Positions 1 through 10,944 of a stretch of DNA of 64,000 bases are shown piece by piece. The first letter of the stretch is position 1; the number at the start of each line of letters is the position of its first letter. The notes beneath the pieces were generated by a model that was given only the letters and a program-made list of their open reading frames with translations, searched no databases and was not told where the DNA came from. The position numbers and the translations under genes are program-made. The stretch comes from Datisca glomerata. Its lineage: Eukaryota > Streptophyta > Magnoliopsida > Cucurbitales > Datiscaceae. Location of the stretch: NCBI GenBank assembly GCA_003255025.1, contig QANY01004715.1:786501-850500 (forward strand), written 5' to 3'.

Positions 1-102
1 CGTATCCAGTTAAACACAAAAGAACAGTGCCAATTCTTCCTAGAAAATAAGGCAGGGCTGACGTCTCTTCTATTCACAAAAAGAACTAAGATAACTAGTT
101 CA

Positions 103-128
103 ATAAATATATATATATATATATATAG
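103..128. repeat. AT microsatellite in an eIF2-alpha intron
   Basis: A run of TA dinucleotides lies in what should be an intron between the fifth exon and the exons beyond the window edge. Confidence 0.85.
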
Positions 129-239
129 CACGACTGAGAGTGAGATATATTGTAGTAAGCTTGAGCATAAACATTTAAATATTGTTGCACCACATACTCA
201 TCAGAGGATCTGGTAAATTCATGAAAGGACTCCACAAAC

Positions 240-1939
240 CTTATCTAGTGTCTGAGTTGTAAGAACATAAAGAGGAGGAGCAACAAGTTTAATTTTAACA
301 GGGCAATCATCATTGCCGGCAGCTTCAGCCTTCCTCATTGCTTCCTGCAAAGCTAGATAATTTAGTGAGCAGCTACTTACAATCACTTCAGACATGGAAA
401 TCAGAATCAATTAGTACATCTTCTTTGGAGGTTTGAAGAAATAAACAGGAGGGAAGGACAGTTATAGGACCTTGATGTGAAGAACACCATCAAACTGGAA
501 GCATTTCATTTCGATATCAGCCCGAACCTTCAAGGGTTGGGGAGTCATTCTTCTCCTTATATTCTTTATCAACGCTTCTTTGACCTCCTCTGTCATAGCA
601 GGAACAACCTTGGTTACCTGCAAAAGGAGAAAACTAGTGATTTTCAGCCAGCATTAGAAAAATGTCATCTAAGATTCTACTTTAAGAAAGGTTACCTCCT
701 GACCATCAGGGCCAATTTCCTTGACTTCACGGGTAAGGGGGCTCAGAACTGAATCAGGATCAGTCACAATTATCTTGAACGCCTACACACAGCATAATTG
801 GAACTTCCACTTGTGATTTGAGGGACTTGAGAAGTTAAAACATTAAGAACATGTGGAGGTTCTCACCTCAAAAGCATGACCATACTTCCGATATAAAGGC
901 CAACCAACGTGGATATACAAATCCTGTAAGAAGTAACTATATTTTAGTTGAAGAACTTGACATCTCATATAAACAAACAACTAAAAGCACATTATCTATA
1001 AATAGATTAGTCAAGCATAAAATAATTTAAACACAGTAACCAACAAGATTATAAAGGCCCTTCGAGATAAAAATAAATACTGGCATTCCATTATACTGAA
1101 ATAGCACTAATAGAGATAAAGAAGAAATATTTAATCCTTTTATTAGTGAGAAAAATATCTTAATAGGTGAAACAAATATAACAAGATACTGTGGGAAACA
1201 TATATATAACTTGTCAACAGTTTGAATACATCAAATTAATTTGTTTTATAAATGCCCATAAGCATAATCATAAAACGAAAATGAAGTTATGCCAATAAAG
1301 GTGGTTTCTGTATCTCTATCGCAATCGAGTAGTGGAAACACAAAACTAATTCAACATCTCGTGTTGAAGTCATTAGGGCATTTAGATAGCAATTTCAATA
1401 TAAGTCAAACAAACAAGATAAAAAATCAAACCGACTCTCAAGTTTAACTCCATACTTCCTTTAGGAAGCAAATTAACTAAGATCAAAGATTTCCACACTA
1501 TCAACATCAAGCAAGAACTAAAAACTCAAGGGAAGCATTTTAACAGACCGATTACCTCCAAATCGATGTTCAAAGTCTCAGCAACATGACGCATAATAGA
1601 GTGGACGAGCTTGCTCTTGTTGTACCTCTCTTCACAAGCCTGAATATCCTCCTCAGACACCCTCCTCTTACTCAAATCAATGTAACCCTTCTCCTTATCG
1701 ACCCTAAGGACCATAACCGGCTCGATGCGGCCCACCTTGATCAAGCTGCTAACACTACGAATACGTCGGCGAGAGAGCTCGGAGAAGAGAATCATACCCT
1801 CGATGTTATTGTACTCGAGGAGAGAGACATAGGCACCCATATCCGCGATATTCTTGACCTGAATCATGACGCCCATATCCACTTCGGGATACTTGGCTTC
1901 GTACATGCGGCACTCCAGGTTCGGGGTATGCGAAGCCAT
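240..1939 (-). CDS. Eukaryotic translation initiation factor 2 subunit alpha, 3' part beyond window
   Basis: This is the regulatory subunit of the eIF2 complex that delivers initiator Met-tRNA to the 40S ribosome in the cytosol. Exons on the minus strand are 1556-1939, 867-923, 696-782, 471-617 and 240-344; all introns are GT-AG and phase 0, giving the first 260 residues. The first exon holds the N-terminal S1-type RNA-binding domain (about residues 15-90). Ser56 (Met counted as 1) in the run SELSRRRIR is the serine that GCN2-type kinases phosphorylate to shut down initiation. Later exons ([19 protein letters not shown] onward) give the helical and start of the alpha/beta domain. The ATG lies in a good plant context (acaATGgc). 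The family is about 340 residues long, so some 80 C-terminal residues lie left of base 1; 1-239 reads as intron. No premature stops. Identification is very secure from the sequence pattern. Confidence 0.95.
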
Positions 1940-2958
1940 TGTTGAATTTCGTTATCGGAAATTCTAACGAATGATAAAGATTTGAGTTTTGGGGGGAATT
2001 TAAGGGTGAGAGAAAGAGATTTGGTTCGCGAAGCTGGTGATTTGGAGTGTTTGGCTGGCTGGAAAATCGAAGGAAATGGAAGAGGGGTTAGGGTTTTAAG
2101 TGGAGCTGAAAATGATTTTCCTTTGGGGCAAAAGTAAAAAATTGAAAGTTATGAGATGCTCTTTTATGAAAATTACAGAGAAAGAGTGCTATTCTTAATT
2201 CTAATGTGGGAAAAATAATCATGCCAAATTAGAATTACAGAGAAAGAGTGCCCATTCTTAATTCTATAAATATTATATTTTATTCAAATTTTGAAAAGAG
2301 AATAAATAAATTTTTAGAGTTTGTAAAATGTGTACACGTGTCATAAAATAATATAAAAAAATATTAAATATTCGGTACTCCAGTAGTACCAGAAATGTTT
2401 CGCACAATGTAATCTAGGTCCAATATTGTGAAAATCTTATCTATTGATTTAAATCTAAATGGTTTCGATCTATTGAATATGAAAATTAAAAAATAAATTA
2501 TTTATTTATTTATTTTTTAAATTAAATCAAAACATATCTTGACTGCTAATATTTTGACCCGGCGATTTTGATTATTGATCACATTGTGATAGGTATATTA
2601 GACAGCTTATGTTTGATTTTAAATACTTATTTAACTAAACTAATTTAGTTATGTGATCGAGTGATCCAAACCAACTCAATCTAAATCACCTTGAATATTA
2701 TTGAGGTTGATTTAAGGCTTTCCTGATATTTCAAGTAAATATTGAAGAAGAATTTACTCTTACTAAAATATGCTAAATTTTATTATTTGATTAAGTTAAT
2801 AAAATGTATATTCGACAATTTTATATGAAAGGAAAATACTATTAATGAAAGCAAGAACGAAGTTTGTGCGAGCATGCACATAAGATGTTTTATGTTCTCC
2901 TTGTCCCTTTGTCAAACTAATATTAGCATATAACCAACCAATAAAAAATATTTTAAAA
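1940..2958. other. eIF2-alpha leader and AT-rich upstream spacer
   Basis: The first 170 bases next to the eIF2-alpha ATG are its probable 5' leader and proximal promoter. Within it, 2041-2068 recurs in altered form at about 5500-5530. An 'attacagagaaagagtg' string occurs twice, near 2175 and 2233. The rest is AT-rich with no coding signal that I can support. Confidence 0.5.
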
Positions 2959-4028
2959 TAGGGGTGTTCAACGATCGGTCTGATCAGATATTTAGAGAAA
3001 AATGAGACCAGGCCAAAAATTACAATCCTCTCATACGGAGGACTGAACCGACCAAAATATTACAAAAAATCTGATCTGACCAGACCGAACTTCAACGGTC
3101 GGTCTGATCGGGTATTACGGTCTTGACTTGCAAAGAGATAGAAAGGCTCGTAAACCTTGAACAAAATATAAAACTATTCTCAAAAAGATGTAGTAGAAAT
3201 TATATAAACAGATCTAGAAATCATAGACATATATTCCACAACAATATTCAACGAAACTAGATCTACAACGCAATCTTCAACATCAATATTCAACAGATCT
3301 AGAAATCAGTGAAGAAGATCCGTAAAAACTAGATCTACGACGCAAAATTCAATAGCAATAATAAAAAAATATTCAACGAACTAGATCTACAAAAATATTC
3401 AACAAACTGATTATTTTCATATCTTAGAGAAACAGTGAAGACGAAGATATTGTAGATCTGATTATTTTCAGATCTTAGAGAACAACGATGATGAAGATTT
3501 TATAGATCTAATTATTTTCATCGTCAAGCCTACTCTGAATTGGAGGCGTCAAATATTGCAAATCTGATTATTTTTATATATGAGTCGCAGCCTTAACAAT
3601 GGTGGAGGGTTGGAAGCATGGCGATAGTGGAAGCACCGGCTGAGGAGTCACCATGATCTGCTAGCGGCGCTGCTCACGACGTGGAGAGGAGACAATCGTG
3701 CTCTATTGCAACGTTGCTACGACGAGAGGAGGAACGACAGGCTGGAGGTGTCGAGGTGTAGCTATGGAGCGATGGAGGTTGGGGGTTTGCTTAGGAAACC
3801 TAAAATAGGATGAAAGTGAAGAAAACTCTAAAAAAAATTATATATATTTACAGGCGGATCGGTAGGTTCGGTCCAGAATTGGTTGAATTTCTGGACCGAA
3901 CTGAAAGTTCGGTCTTAACTTAAATAAAGATTAAATCGTTCAAATGTAAAGGAAAAACCATCCAGATCAATCAACTTCGATTCGGTCGAATCAGATTATA
4001 CGATCTGGACGATTTTTGAACACCCTTA
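2959..4028. mobile_element. Non-autonomous hAT-type transposon, about 1.07 kb
   Basis: The ends are TAGGGGTGTTCAA and the inverse of TAAGGGTGTTCAA, a 12/13 match, which is the usual terminal inverted repeat style of plant hAT elements. Flanks TTTTAAAA (2951-2958) and CTTAAAAG (4029-4036) are a decayed candidate 8-bp target duplication. Subterminal 'cggtctgatc' and 'ggtcggtctgatcgg' motifs recur near both ends. The interior carries several copies of an 'aactagatctac / attcaac' motif between about 3240 and 3500 and a GC-richer patch at 3590-3780. There is no transposase reading frame, so it would need a transposase from elsewhere. Confidence 0.7.
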
Positions 4029-4440
4029 CTTAAAAGTGGATTGAGTCGGTTGGTTGGCTTAGTAGGTTTATTGGTACACCACTAGTTTGTCGAAGGGTTT
4101 CTTCATTTCTTCATCTTTTTATTCAACCTCATGCATTTAGAAAATACCTAAAGAATATTCTCCTTTCGTAAAGAAACTTTCCCTTCTTCACCTTCTTTAT
4201 GGTTGAATTTTCTGTCTTTAAATGTTTTATTTGTGAGTATGATATCTAATATAATATCTAATGTAATATTTAAATAGTTTATTAGTGGTAATTTTTAAAA
4301 ACATAACATGCTAAATATCTTTTAAAAATTGTCTTATTATGTAAATATATTAGTTTGTTTATATTTAAATTGCATGATATAACTTTGTTCTTTGAATAAT
4401 ATAGAGAATAATTTTATCAATAATTTATCATATTCATAAG

Positions 4441-5170
4441 AAATGATTATTGTATTAGGGATATAGTTTCTCTCATAAAAATATATTAATGTCTTTATTC
4501 TAAAATCATTTATATGAAATTTTTATGATCTTGATATCATAAGTATTACAACATATTTAAGTTGTAAATTTATAATAAAACCATTATTATTGACTTAAAG
4601 AAATTTGTTGTACAAAAGATCTCGAATATTATCTTCACATATACTAATTTTTAACTACATAATATTATAAAATTATTTAATTCTACTAACAACTTAAAAA
4701 TAAATTATCAATAAATAGAAAATATAATTTAATATATGAATTAAATGGGAAAATGTGAAATACGCAAATCATACTATAGTTTAGAAGGCTATAAAGGATA
4801 AAAAGAAAAAATGATGATCATATTAAGATACAGTTTCTCTTATTAGAAAATAATAAATATATTTTTTCTAAATTCATTTATATGAACTTTTTATGTTCCC
4901 CATATAAGGTATTAATAACATATTTAATTTATAAATTTATAATAAAATCATTATGATTGACTTAAAAAGAAGAATTTGTTATACAAAAAAATCACGAATT
5001 TCATCTTCAAATATATTATTTTTTTCTATATAATATTATAAAACTATTTAGTTCTATTAACAACTTAAAAACAAACTGTCATCAATATGAAATACAATTC
5101 CGTATATGAATTAAATGAGAAGAATATAAAATACCCAAATTATACTATATTTTGAGAGGTTATATAAAAG
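4441..5170. repeat. Diverged tandem duplication, two units of about 365 bp
   Basis: Unit 1 (about 4441-4803) and unit 2 (about 4805-5170) align along their whole length. Examples are 'tttctct', 'tcatttatatgaa', 'aaatttataataaaa', 'ttgacttaaa', 'ataatattataaaa', 'aacaacttaaaaa' and 'tatgaattaaatg' in the same order. The divergence and small indels suggest an old event. No reading frame is present and I do not recognise the unit. Confidence 0.75.
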
Positions 5171-6810
5171 GTAAATGGAAAACCAAAAGTTTCTCCCCTT
5201 TAAGATTCTTTTAATATAGAGATTATCATGAATTCGTAACTCAACTTTTTTACGCGTTCACATTATACTATGATTTTTTAATAATAGAAATTTAATTTAA
5301 ATTATTTTATCTTAGTAGGATTGTATGTACACCATATTGATAATGTTGATAATATTGATCAAGAGATCAAATATGATATGATATATGAGTAAGCATCATT
5401 TAATAAATCAAAATTTACAAACAAATATCAAACATAATTATAATTACAATTACAAAAAGATGGTTCACAGGAGTGTTACATTCGTTGAAAATGATCTTTG
5501 GAATGTTTGGCTAGCTGGAAAAAGTAAAGGGAATGGGAAAACAAAAATGGCCCAACTGAGGTAGATGGACCATTGAGAATAATTTAACAACATAATAAAC
5601 TAAATAATAACTAGAAGATAACCTGACAGAAGGGAGGGAAGCGAGAACGATCTCTATTTTTTTTTTCTTTTTTATATAGTGAGTTCTTCTTTGCTACCAT
5701 CACAATACTCTAATAGTCATTTTTTAAAGCACATACAACACGATTAAATAATTTTTAGAATAAAATTATTGAAATATGATTGTGTGAAAATATATATCTG
5801 AGAAGTTAATATTATCGTATTTGATAATGATTGAGAATATTATGAATATAGTTATCAATTTCCACTTTTTTCCTTGTATTAATTAAAATATTTTATACCT
5901 TATTTATTTCATTTTTACTGTATTTCACCTAAAATCTATTCCCCTTCTCTTCTTCCTCTATCTTGGCACTATCTCCAATGTTTCTCTCTACAAAGCCGTT
6001 CCTTCTCAAATCTCTTCCCCTTATTCTACTTCATATCATATGCCATAACCTTCAATTTTTAGAGAGACATTTTTTGAGTTGCTTGATTCTTTGAAAATGT
6101 TTGGTCTAGAAACCTAGCCCCTCGATTTTGCTGTCTAGTCGAAGATTCAATGAAGGAATTGAGGTGCGGTGGGAGGCAATCTGGTTCTTAAGCTCTCTCT
6201 CTCTTCAATATATTTTTATTCTTCTAAAGCTCACCACTTAGAACTAACAGAGTACTGGAAAAAAAACACATTAGATAGAAAGGTGCCTATTTGTTGATTG
6301 AAGAAGATGAGGATAATATAAGTAATGAAAATATGAGTATGTTGGGCATCCACATTTCTCCCGATTTGGGAGGGTTTCAAATACCCTTAGGTAGAAGGTA
6401 TCTCAACATTACATGTAAAAGGTATCTCAACATTACATGTAAAAATAAAACCAGTCTAAAGTAGATACCAAACAAAGTTATCTCTCAAATACCCTAGGAT
6501 TCCAGATAAATGGAAAAATATGCTTTATACCAAACACCCCTTAAGGTATCTATGATACTGTACCGAGCCGATATTAAAGAAGTTTCGTTCTCTAGTATGA
6601 TACTTCCGATTACCATATAGAATGTTCGATGCAATTATAAAATTATATTTTCATTTATTAACGGCCATCATTTAAGTGAAAAGCTATAAGAAGAATAGTC
6701 GATGATCTTTCGTATAATCTAAAGTGTGTTTTGAAACTTTCATCCATTAACTAAAAATTTACTATATTAACCTGTGTACTTATTTAATATGTATTGTTCA
6801 AATAATTTTT
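5171..6810. other. AT-rich spacer with a short tandem repeat
   Basis: No gene is supported here. A 24-bp unit starting 'aggtatctcaacattac' is repeated exactly at 6396-6419 and 6420-6443. The stretch around 6340-6545 ('accaaacaccccttaag' at its right edge) reads like one end of a MITE, but I could not find a matching inverse end. Bases 5499-5530 resemble the eIF2-alpha leader. Confidence 0.45.
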
Positions 6811-7033
6811 GAAAAAATTACACTTTTATAATTCAAATTATCTTTAATAGATAATTTAAATTCTAAACTATAAAATATTATATTTTAAATATTAAATTAT
6901 CTGAAACTCACAATTAAAACCTTATGTTAACTCTTTGTTAGTTTTTCTCAAAACGACATTATTTTGAATAGCCAAAATGACGCGGTTTTATTAAATTTTG
7001 GATATCTAACTCCATGGCCAAACACTCCTTCAA
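6811..7033 (+). repeat. Left terminal inverted repeat of the 2.3-kb MULE
   Basis: Begins GAAAAAATTACACTT and pairs with the inverse of GGAAAAGTTACACTT at the other end. Matching continues through 'ctgaaactcacaattaaaa', 'cgacatt', 'ttttattaaa' and 'tggccaaaca'. The two arms show many substitutions, so the insertion is old. Confidence 0.8.
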
Positions 7034-7540
7034 AACCACAAAACCCCAAATCCCCCATCTTCTTCGATCCATCCCTTCTCTTCTATCTCCAATGGTCCCA
7101 TCTTTTCTTTGTTTCAAATTTTTATCATTTAATGGTCCTTTATTTTCTTTGTTTCAAATTTTTGTGGTGTTAGCCGCCGATATAGGCTTACACAATAGAA
7201 TACATGAGGTTTATGACTTTAACAATTCAATATATACAATATTTTTTCCTTCTGGTTATCTCCTCTTCCATTCTCTAATTTTTCTGCTTAATCTCCTCAT
7301 TATTTGCGTCGATTTACCCTAATTTGAATTCGAACTATTGTTGTATGGGTTTCTAATTGATGGTGAGTTTTGTTGTCTCTGATGTCATACATAAATGGGT
7401 TCGTTCTATAATCATGAAAAAAGCTCTTTCTCTCTCATTAGTGTGTCGATGAATACCTTTGTTTGGTATTCTGGACCATTATCATCACGGAATTATGCAT
7501 TTTAATGGAGGCCTCTGATGCGTATTTCGTTCGGGGGGGT

Positions 7541-8281
7541 GTCAGGGAATTTGGGGTTTTTGTTTTTGAAGATTGTGTATGAGGGTTGACTACTCGTAAA
7601 GTGCGACGTATTGAGATCGTCTCCATCAAAAATGTAACCATGAAGTATTACTGCTGAGGTGCACCCTATGGGGTGCCGTCAGTGAGATGAACCCCTTGAG
7701 GTGCCGCCACTGAGGTACTCATGGGGGTCGTCCCCATGGCAGCACCATGAGGTGTCACCTCCATGGTAGCACCATTGATGTCACCCTCACGGGTATACCG
7801 TGCAGGTGTATTGATCACTCTCTGTAATGCAACTTGTAGACACACTACTATACTATCACAACGAGTCATCACATCGCAAACCACCAAGCCAAGTGATAAA
7901 GACTTAGGTGGATTTCGGGGTTTTTTGTCAGGGAATTTGGGGGGTTTTGTTTTTTAGGGTTGACGACCTCAACGTTGACTATCTGCAAAGTGCAACTCTT
8001 ACGGCGTATCGGGAGTGTCTCCACCAATGACGTAACATGAAGTATTACCGCTGAGGTGCACCCCTTGAGGTGCCGCAACTAAGGTACCCATGGGGGTCGT
8101 CCCCATGGCAGCACCATGGGGTGTCACCTCTATGGTAGCACCATTGATGTCACCCTCACGGGTGTACCGTGCAGGTGCATTGATCACTCTCTGTAATGTA
8201 ACTTGTAGACACACTACTACACTATCACAACGAGTCATCACATCACAAACCATCAAGTCAAGTGATAAAGACTTAGGTGGA
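7541..8281 (+). repeat. Tandem duplication of about 370 bp inside the MULE
   Basis: Copy 1 runs about 7541-7911 and copy 2 about 7927-8281. Both begin 'gtcagggaatttgggg', contain 'catgggggtcgtccccatgg', and end 'gataaagacttaggtgg'. Identity is clearly higher than between the element's terminal repeats, so the duplication may be younger than the insertion. Each copy carries short palindromes around 'gtgccgccactgagg' and 'gggggtcgtcccc'. Open frames in both strands here are by-products of the higher GC content. Confidence 0.85.
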
Positions 8282-8936
8282 CGTATGGTTGACTGGGAAT
8301 GTTCGAGAGGCTATGGACTGGCAGGATTAGGGACGAGGCTACGCTGTACTAGGCGGGGGACATACCTTTTTGGTACGACCACTCTAGACATTGAGGGTGT
8401 GTTACCCTCCCACCTTGGGGAGGGGTTTTGTTTGAGAGAACCTTTATAGAGGAGGCGTTGGGTGAACACCGTCTCGCGCATCACCGGCTAGGCGTGTTCT
8501 CTCTAGATCATGGTCATTACACAAAGACTCACATGACGCCACCCTATTGGCTCGTGTGTAATCCCCATCTTACTCACCTAAGCATGATCAGTCAACTTAG
8601 GTGACACGATTTGATTGGCGGGCTTGCAATTAATCAAGGGATTAGTTGCAATGGTCCCCCTCTTTTTGTTCACCTATAAAAGGAGGACTCCTCCTTCATT
8701 TGGGTGGATTGAAAATTTAGAGAGAGAAACTCCCACTTTAGAGAGAGACGCTCTCATTTCTAAGTGAAAAACTCTCACTTCTAGAGAGAGCAAGCATTTT
8801 TCACCGTCCTTGAGTGTTTAGAGTGCTTCCCCTTCATCTCCCGGCGTCCTCCCTGACGTTCTTAGGCGTTGTTCCGGTCACGAGTTAGGACTAGACCACT
8901 CATGCACCTCACCCACATGACACCCTTGCATCTACA

Positions 8937-9114
8937 AAGATTGTTTGGCAATGGGAGTTAGGTATCCAAAGTTTAATAAAATGTCGTCAGAGAGTTAAAT
9001 GAGAGTTTTAATTGTGAGTTTCAGATAGTTTAGATTTTAAACTATAACAATTTATAGTTTAGGGTTTAAAGTGTCTACTAACAATAGTTTGATGTACTGA
9101 AGTGTAACTTTTCC
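8937..9114 (-). repeat. Right terminal inverted repeat of the 2.3-kb MULE
   Basis: Inverse partner of the arm at 6811-7033. It lacks the short extra segment of the left arm, which accounts for the length difference. It is directly followed by the target duplication ATAATTTTT at 9115-9123. Confidence 0.8.
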
Positions 9115-9329
9115 ATAATTTTTTTACACTTGAAAGCATTTGATCATCGCATGCTTCTTAAGAAATGCTTCCAATCATAAAAGAACTATTTTTATTAAAA
9201 TGTTAATATATTCAACCAAGATATTTACATTCTATAAGGGGCATACTTCAGTTAAACAGACATGAAGTAAAAGCTTCCTAGCCCAACAAAAAGAACTAAA
9301 AAAATCTACCAAAAATAATAGAAAAAGCC

Positions 9330-9519
9330 AACTTTCTAGCTGAAACTGCATAAATGGCCGAAAAACTTTTTATTTTTTTAAAAAATGGCAAAAAATGACC
9401 GAAGTAATTAAATAATTTATCAAAAGTTGCACTGATGTAAATAAATTGTTTACCTAATTCTGGCCATTTTTATAATAAAAAAGCTTTTTGGACATTTTTA
9501 TAGTTTGAGCTGGAAAGTT
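9330..9519. mobile_element. MITE with about 40-bp terminal inverted repeats
   Basis: The left end AACTTTCTAGCTGAAACTGC and the inverse of the right end, AACTTTCCAGCTCAAACTAT, match over about 40 bases with a few mismatches. The 190-bp element has no coding capacity. A target duplication was not resolved, so its superfamily (Mutator-like is likely from the end style) is open. Confidence 0.6.
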
Positions 9520-10944
9520 AATCAATTTTACAGTTCTCCCCAAAACCTACTATCTACACTAAAAAATAGAAGAGCTCAAACCCCACCTATCTTGCAGAGC
9601 CAAATTAGTCGAATCTTGCACATAGCCCTTAGCAGTCTAAAATCTACCACTAACAAGAAACTTAAAAGGAACTATTTCGAATGGTACAAAGTGCTTCTTC
9701 AAACTCAACAATTTACTCATTTATTATTAGTCAAACAAAATTTTCATTGACACAATCACTGTAGGAGAGAAAAAACACTCGGACTAAGGCCAACTCAATA
9801 ATATTTTCAAGCAAGGCACAATACTCTCACTCAAGGAGAGGGCCCACATTAAGTTCAAATAGAGAACTGCTCATTGGCTGAGGCCCCCTCCACGTTTGAT
9901 GCGACGACCAGGGCGATGGGCATGACCCTGCCTATGCTTACGCTACTGAGATCACATGGATGACCGAGATCCTCTCATACCTAGGATCATGGCTACTCGA
10001 GATAGCCGAGGTCATTTCTCTGACACAACAAAAGTATGATAATCAGTCTTACAATAAAATGATAGGTACACAATACCTCTGTAAGGTATCTCAATAGTTG
10101 TTAAAGATGATAAGATGATAACCAAAATATCATGATTTGGGAAATATTCTCCATAAATATCTTCATTCCTTATCAGAATAAGGAGGAAGATACATTGAAC
10201 CAGAATGTTTATCTGACACAGAAAATCATTATAAATATATGATGATCATCATTTAATGGTAAGCAATTCTCCATACTGCTAATATATTGTAAACATTCTA
10301 CTGACTTGATAATCAGAGTGTCGTAGGTGAGGCACCCTCGGTGTGTGCCTTCTATTTTCACGTTCGTTCGTGATTTTTGCAGATCCTTAGACGAATCATC
10401 GGACGACGCGTGACGATCATCTCGACAGTGGATGCTAGTAGTTTTTAGCATTAACAATCACTTCCAAACATATCTTAAATGTCACTCATACTTTTTTAAC
10501 ACTGAGCATTCTCTCTTTTAATCTTTTGGATAGGGATACAAGACATGTTGATAAACAATATAAACTTGGTACACTAGGCAATTTAATCAAGGATTTACGA
10601 ATGCCCTTGCAAGCTCTTTAGGTTTAATCATAAAAGACTTCCATATCCTACTTTATTATGGTTTTTTTATAACACAGATCAAGAGCCATGGAAAACATGT
10701 TTAAGCACTTTAAATAGTGTCGTCTATAAAAAAATCACGGAGGAAAGAATGTATGGTTAATTAAATAAATATAGTTTTTGGTAAATAAAAGAATATGCCA
10801 AAAGAAAATTAAATGAATATAATTAAATATAATCATTACACAACTTCTGATTGATCAAATTATTTTTGCTTTTAACATCTAGAGTCACTTTCCATAGCAA
10901 AGATACCTTTAATTTCAATTAATTTCTAACAGATAATTAGCCTA
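9520..10944. other. Spacer without recognisable genes
   Basis: I see no supported gene. A GC-richer block at 9880-10015 and another at 10310-10440 look like retrotransposon debris, but neither translates into anything I recognise. The left limit of the following LTR remnant is not sharp. Confidence 0.35.

Larger units (their letters stand above)
6811..9114. mobile_element. Non-autonomous Mutator-like element (MULE), 2.3 kb
   Basis: It is bounded by an exact 9-bp target duplication, ATAATTTTT at 6802-6810 and 9115-9123, the signature length of Mutator insertions. Long terminal inverted repeats run about 6811-7033 and 8937-9114; for example 'tatctgaaactcacaat' on the left is matched by 'attgtgagtttcagata' on the right, and both extend inward to a shared 'ccaaac' block. 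The left repeat has a short extra piece near 6962-6986. The interior has no MuDR-type transposase. It holds a 40-bp tandem repeat (7091-7170), a 370-bp tandem duplication (7541-8281), and a promoter-like block with CCTATAAAAGG near 8680, so it may have picked up foreign DNA, but the source is not recognisable. Confidence 0.85.

Noticed and set aside
1586..1945. 119-residue open frame on the plus strand
   Set aside because: It is the antisense of eIF2-alpha exon 1, whose protein sequence is unmistakable.
6340..6545. Candidate MITE ending 'accaaacaccccttaag'
   Set aside because: No matching inverted left end or target duplication was found.
8090..8449. 119-residue frame inside the MULE, with a related frame at 7763-7957
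   Set aside because: It lies in the 370-base tandem repeat, its counterpart in the other copy is broken, and it resembles no known protein.
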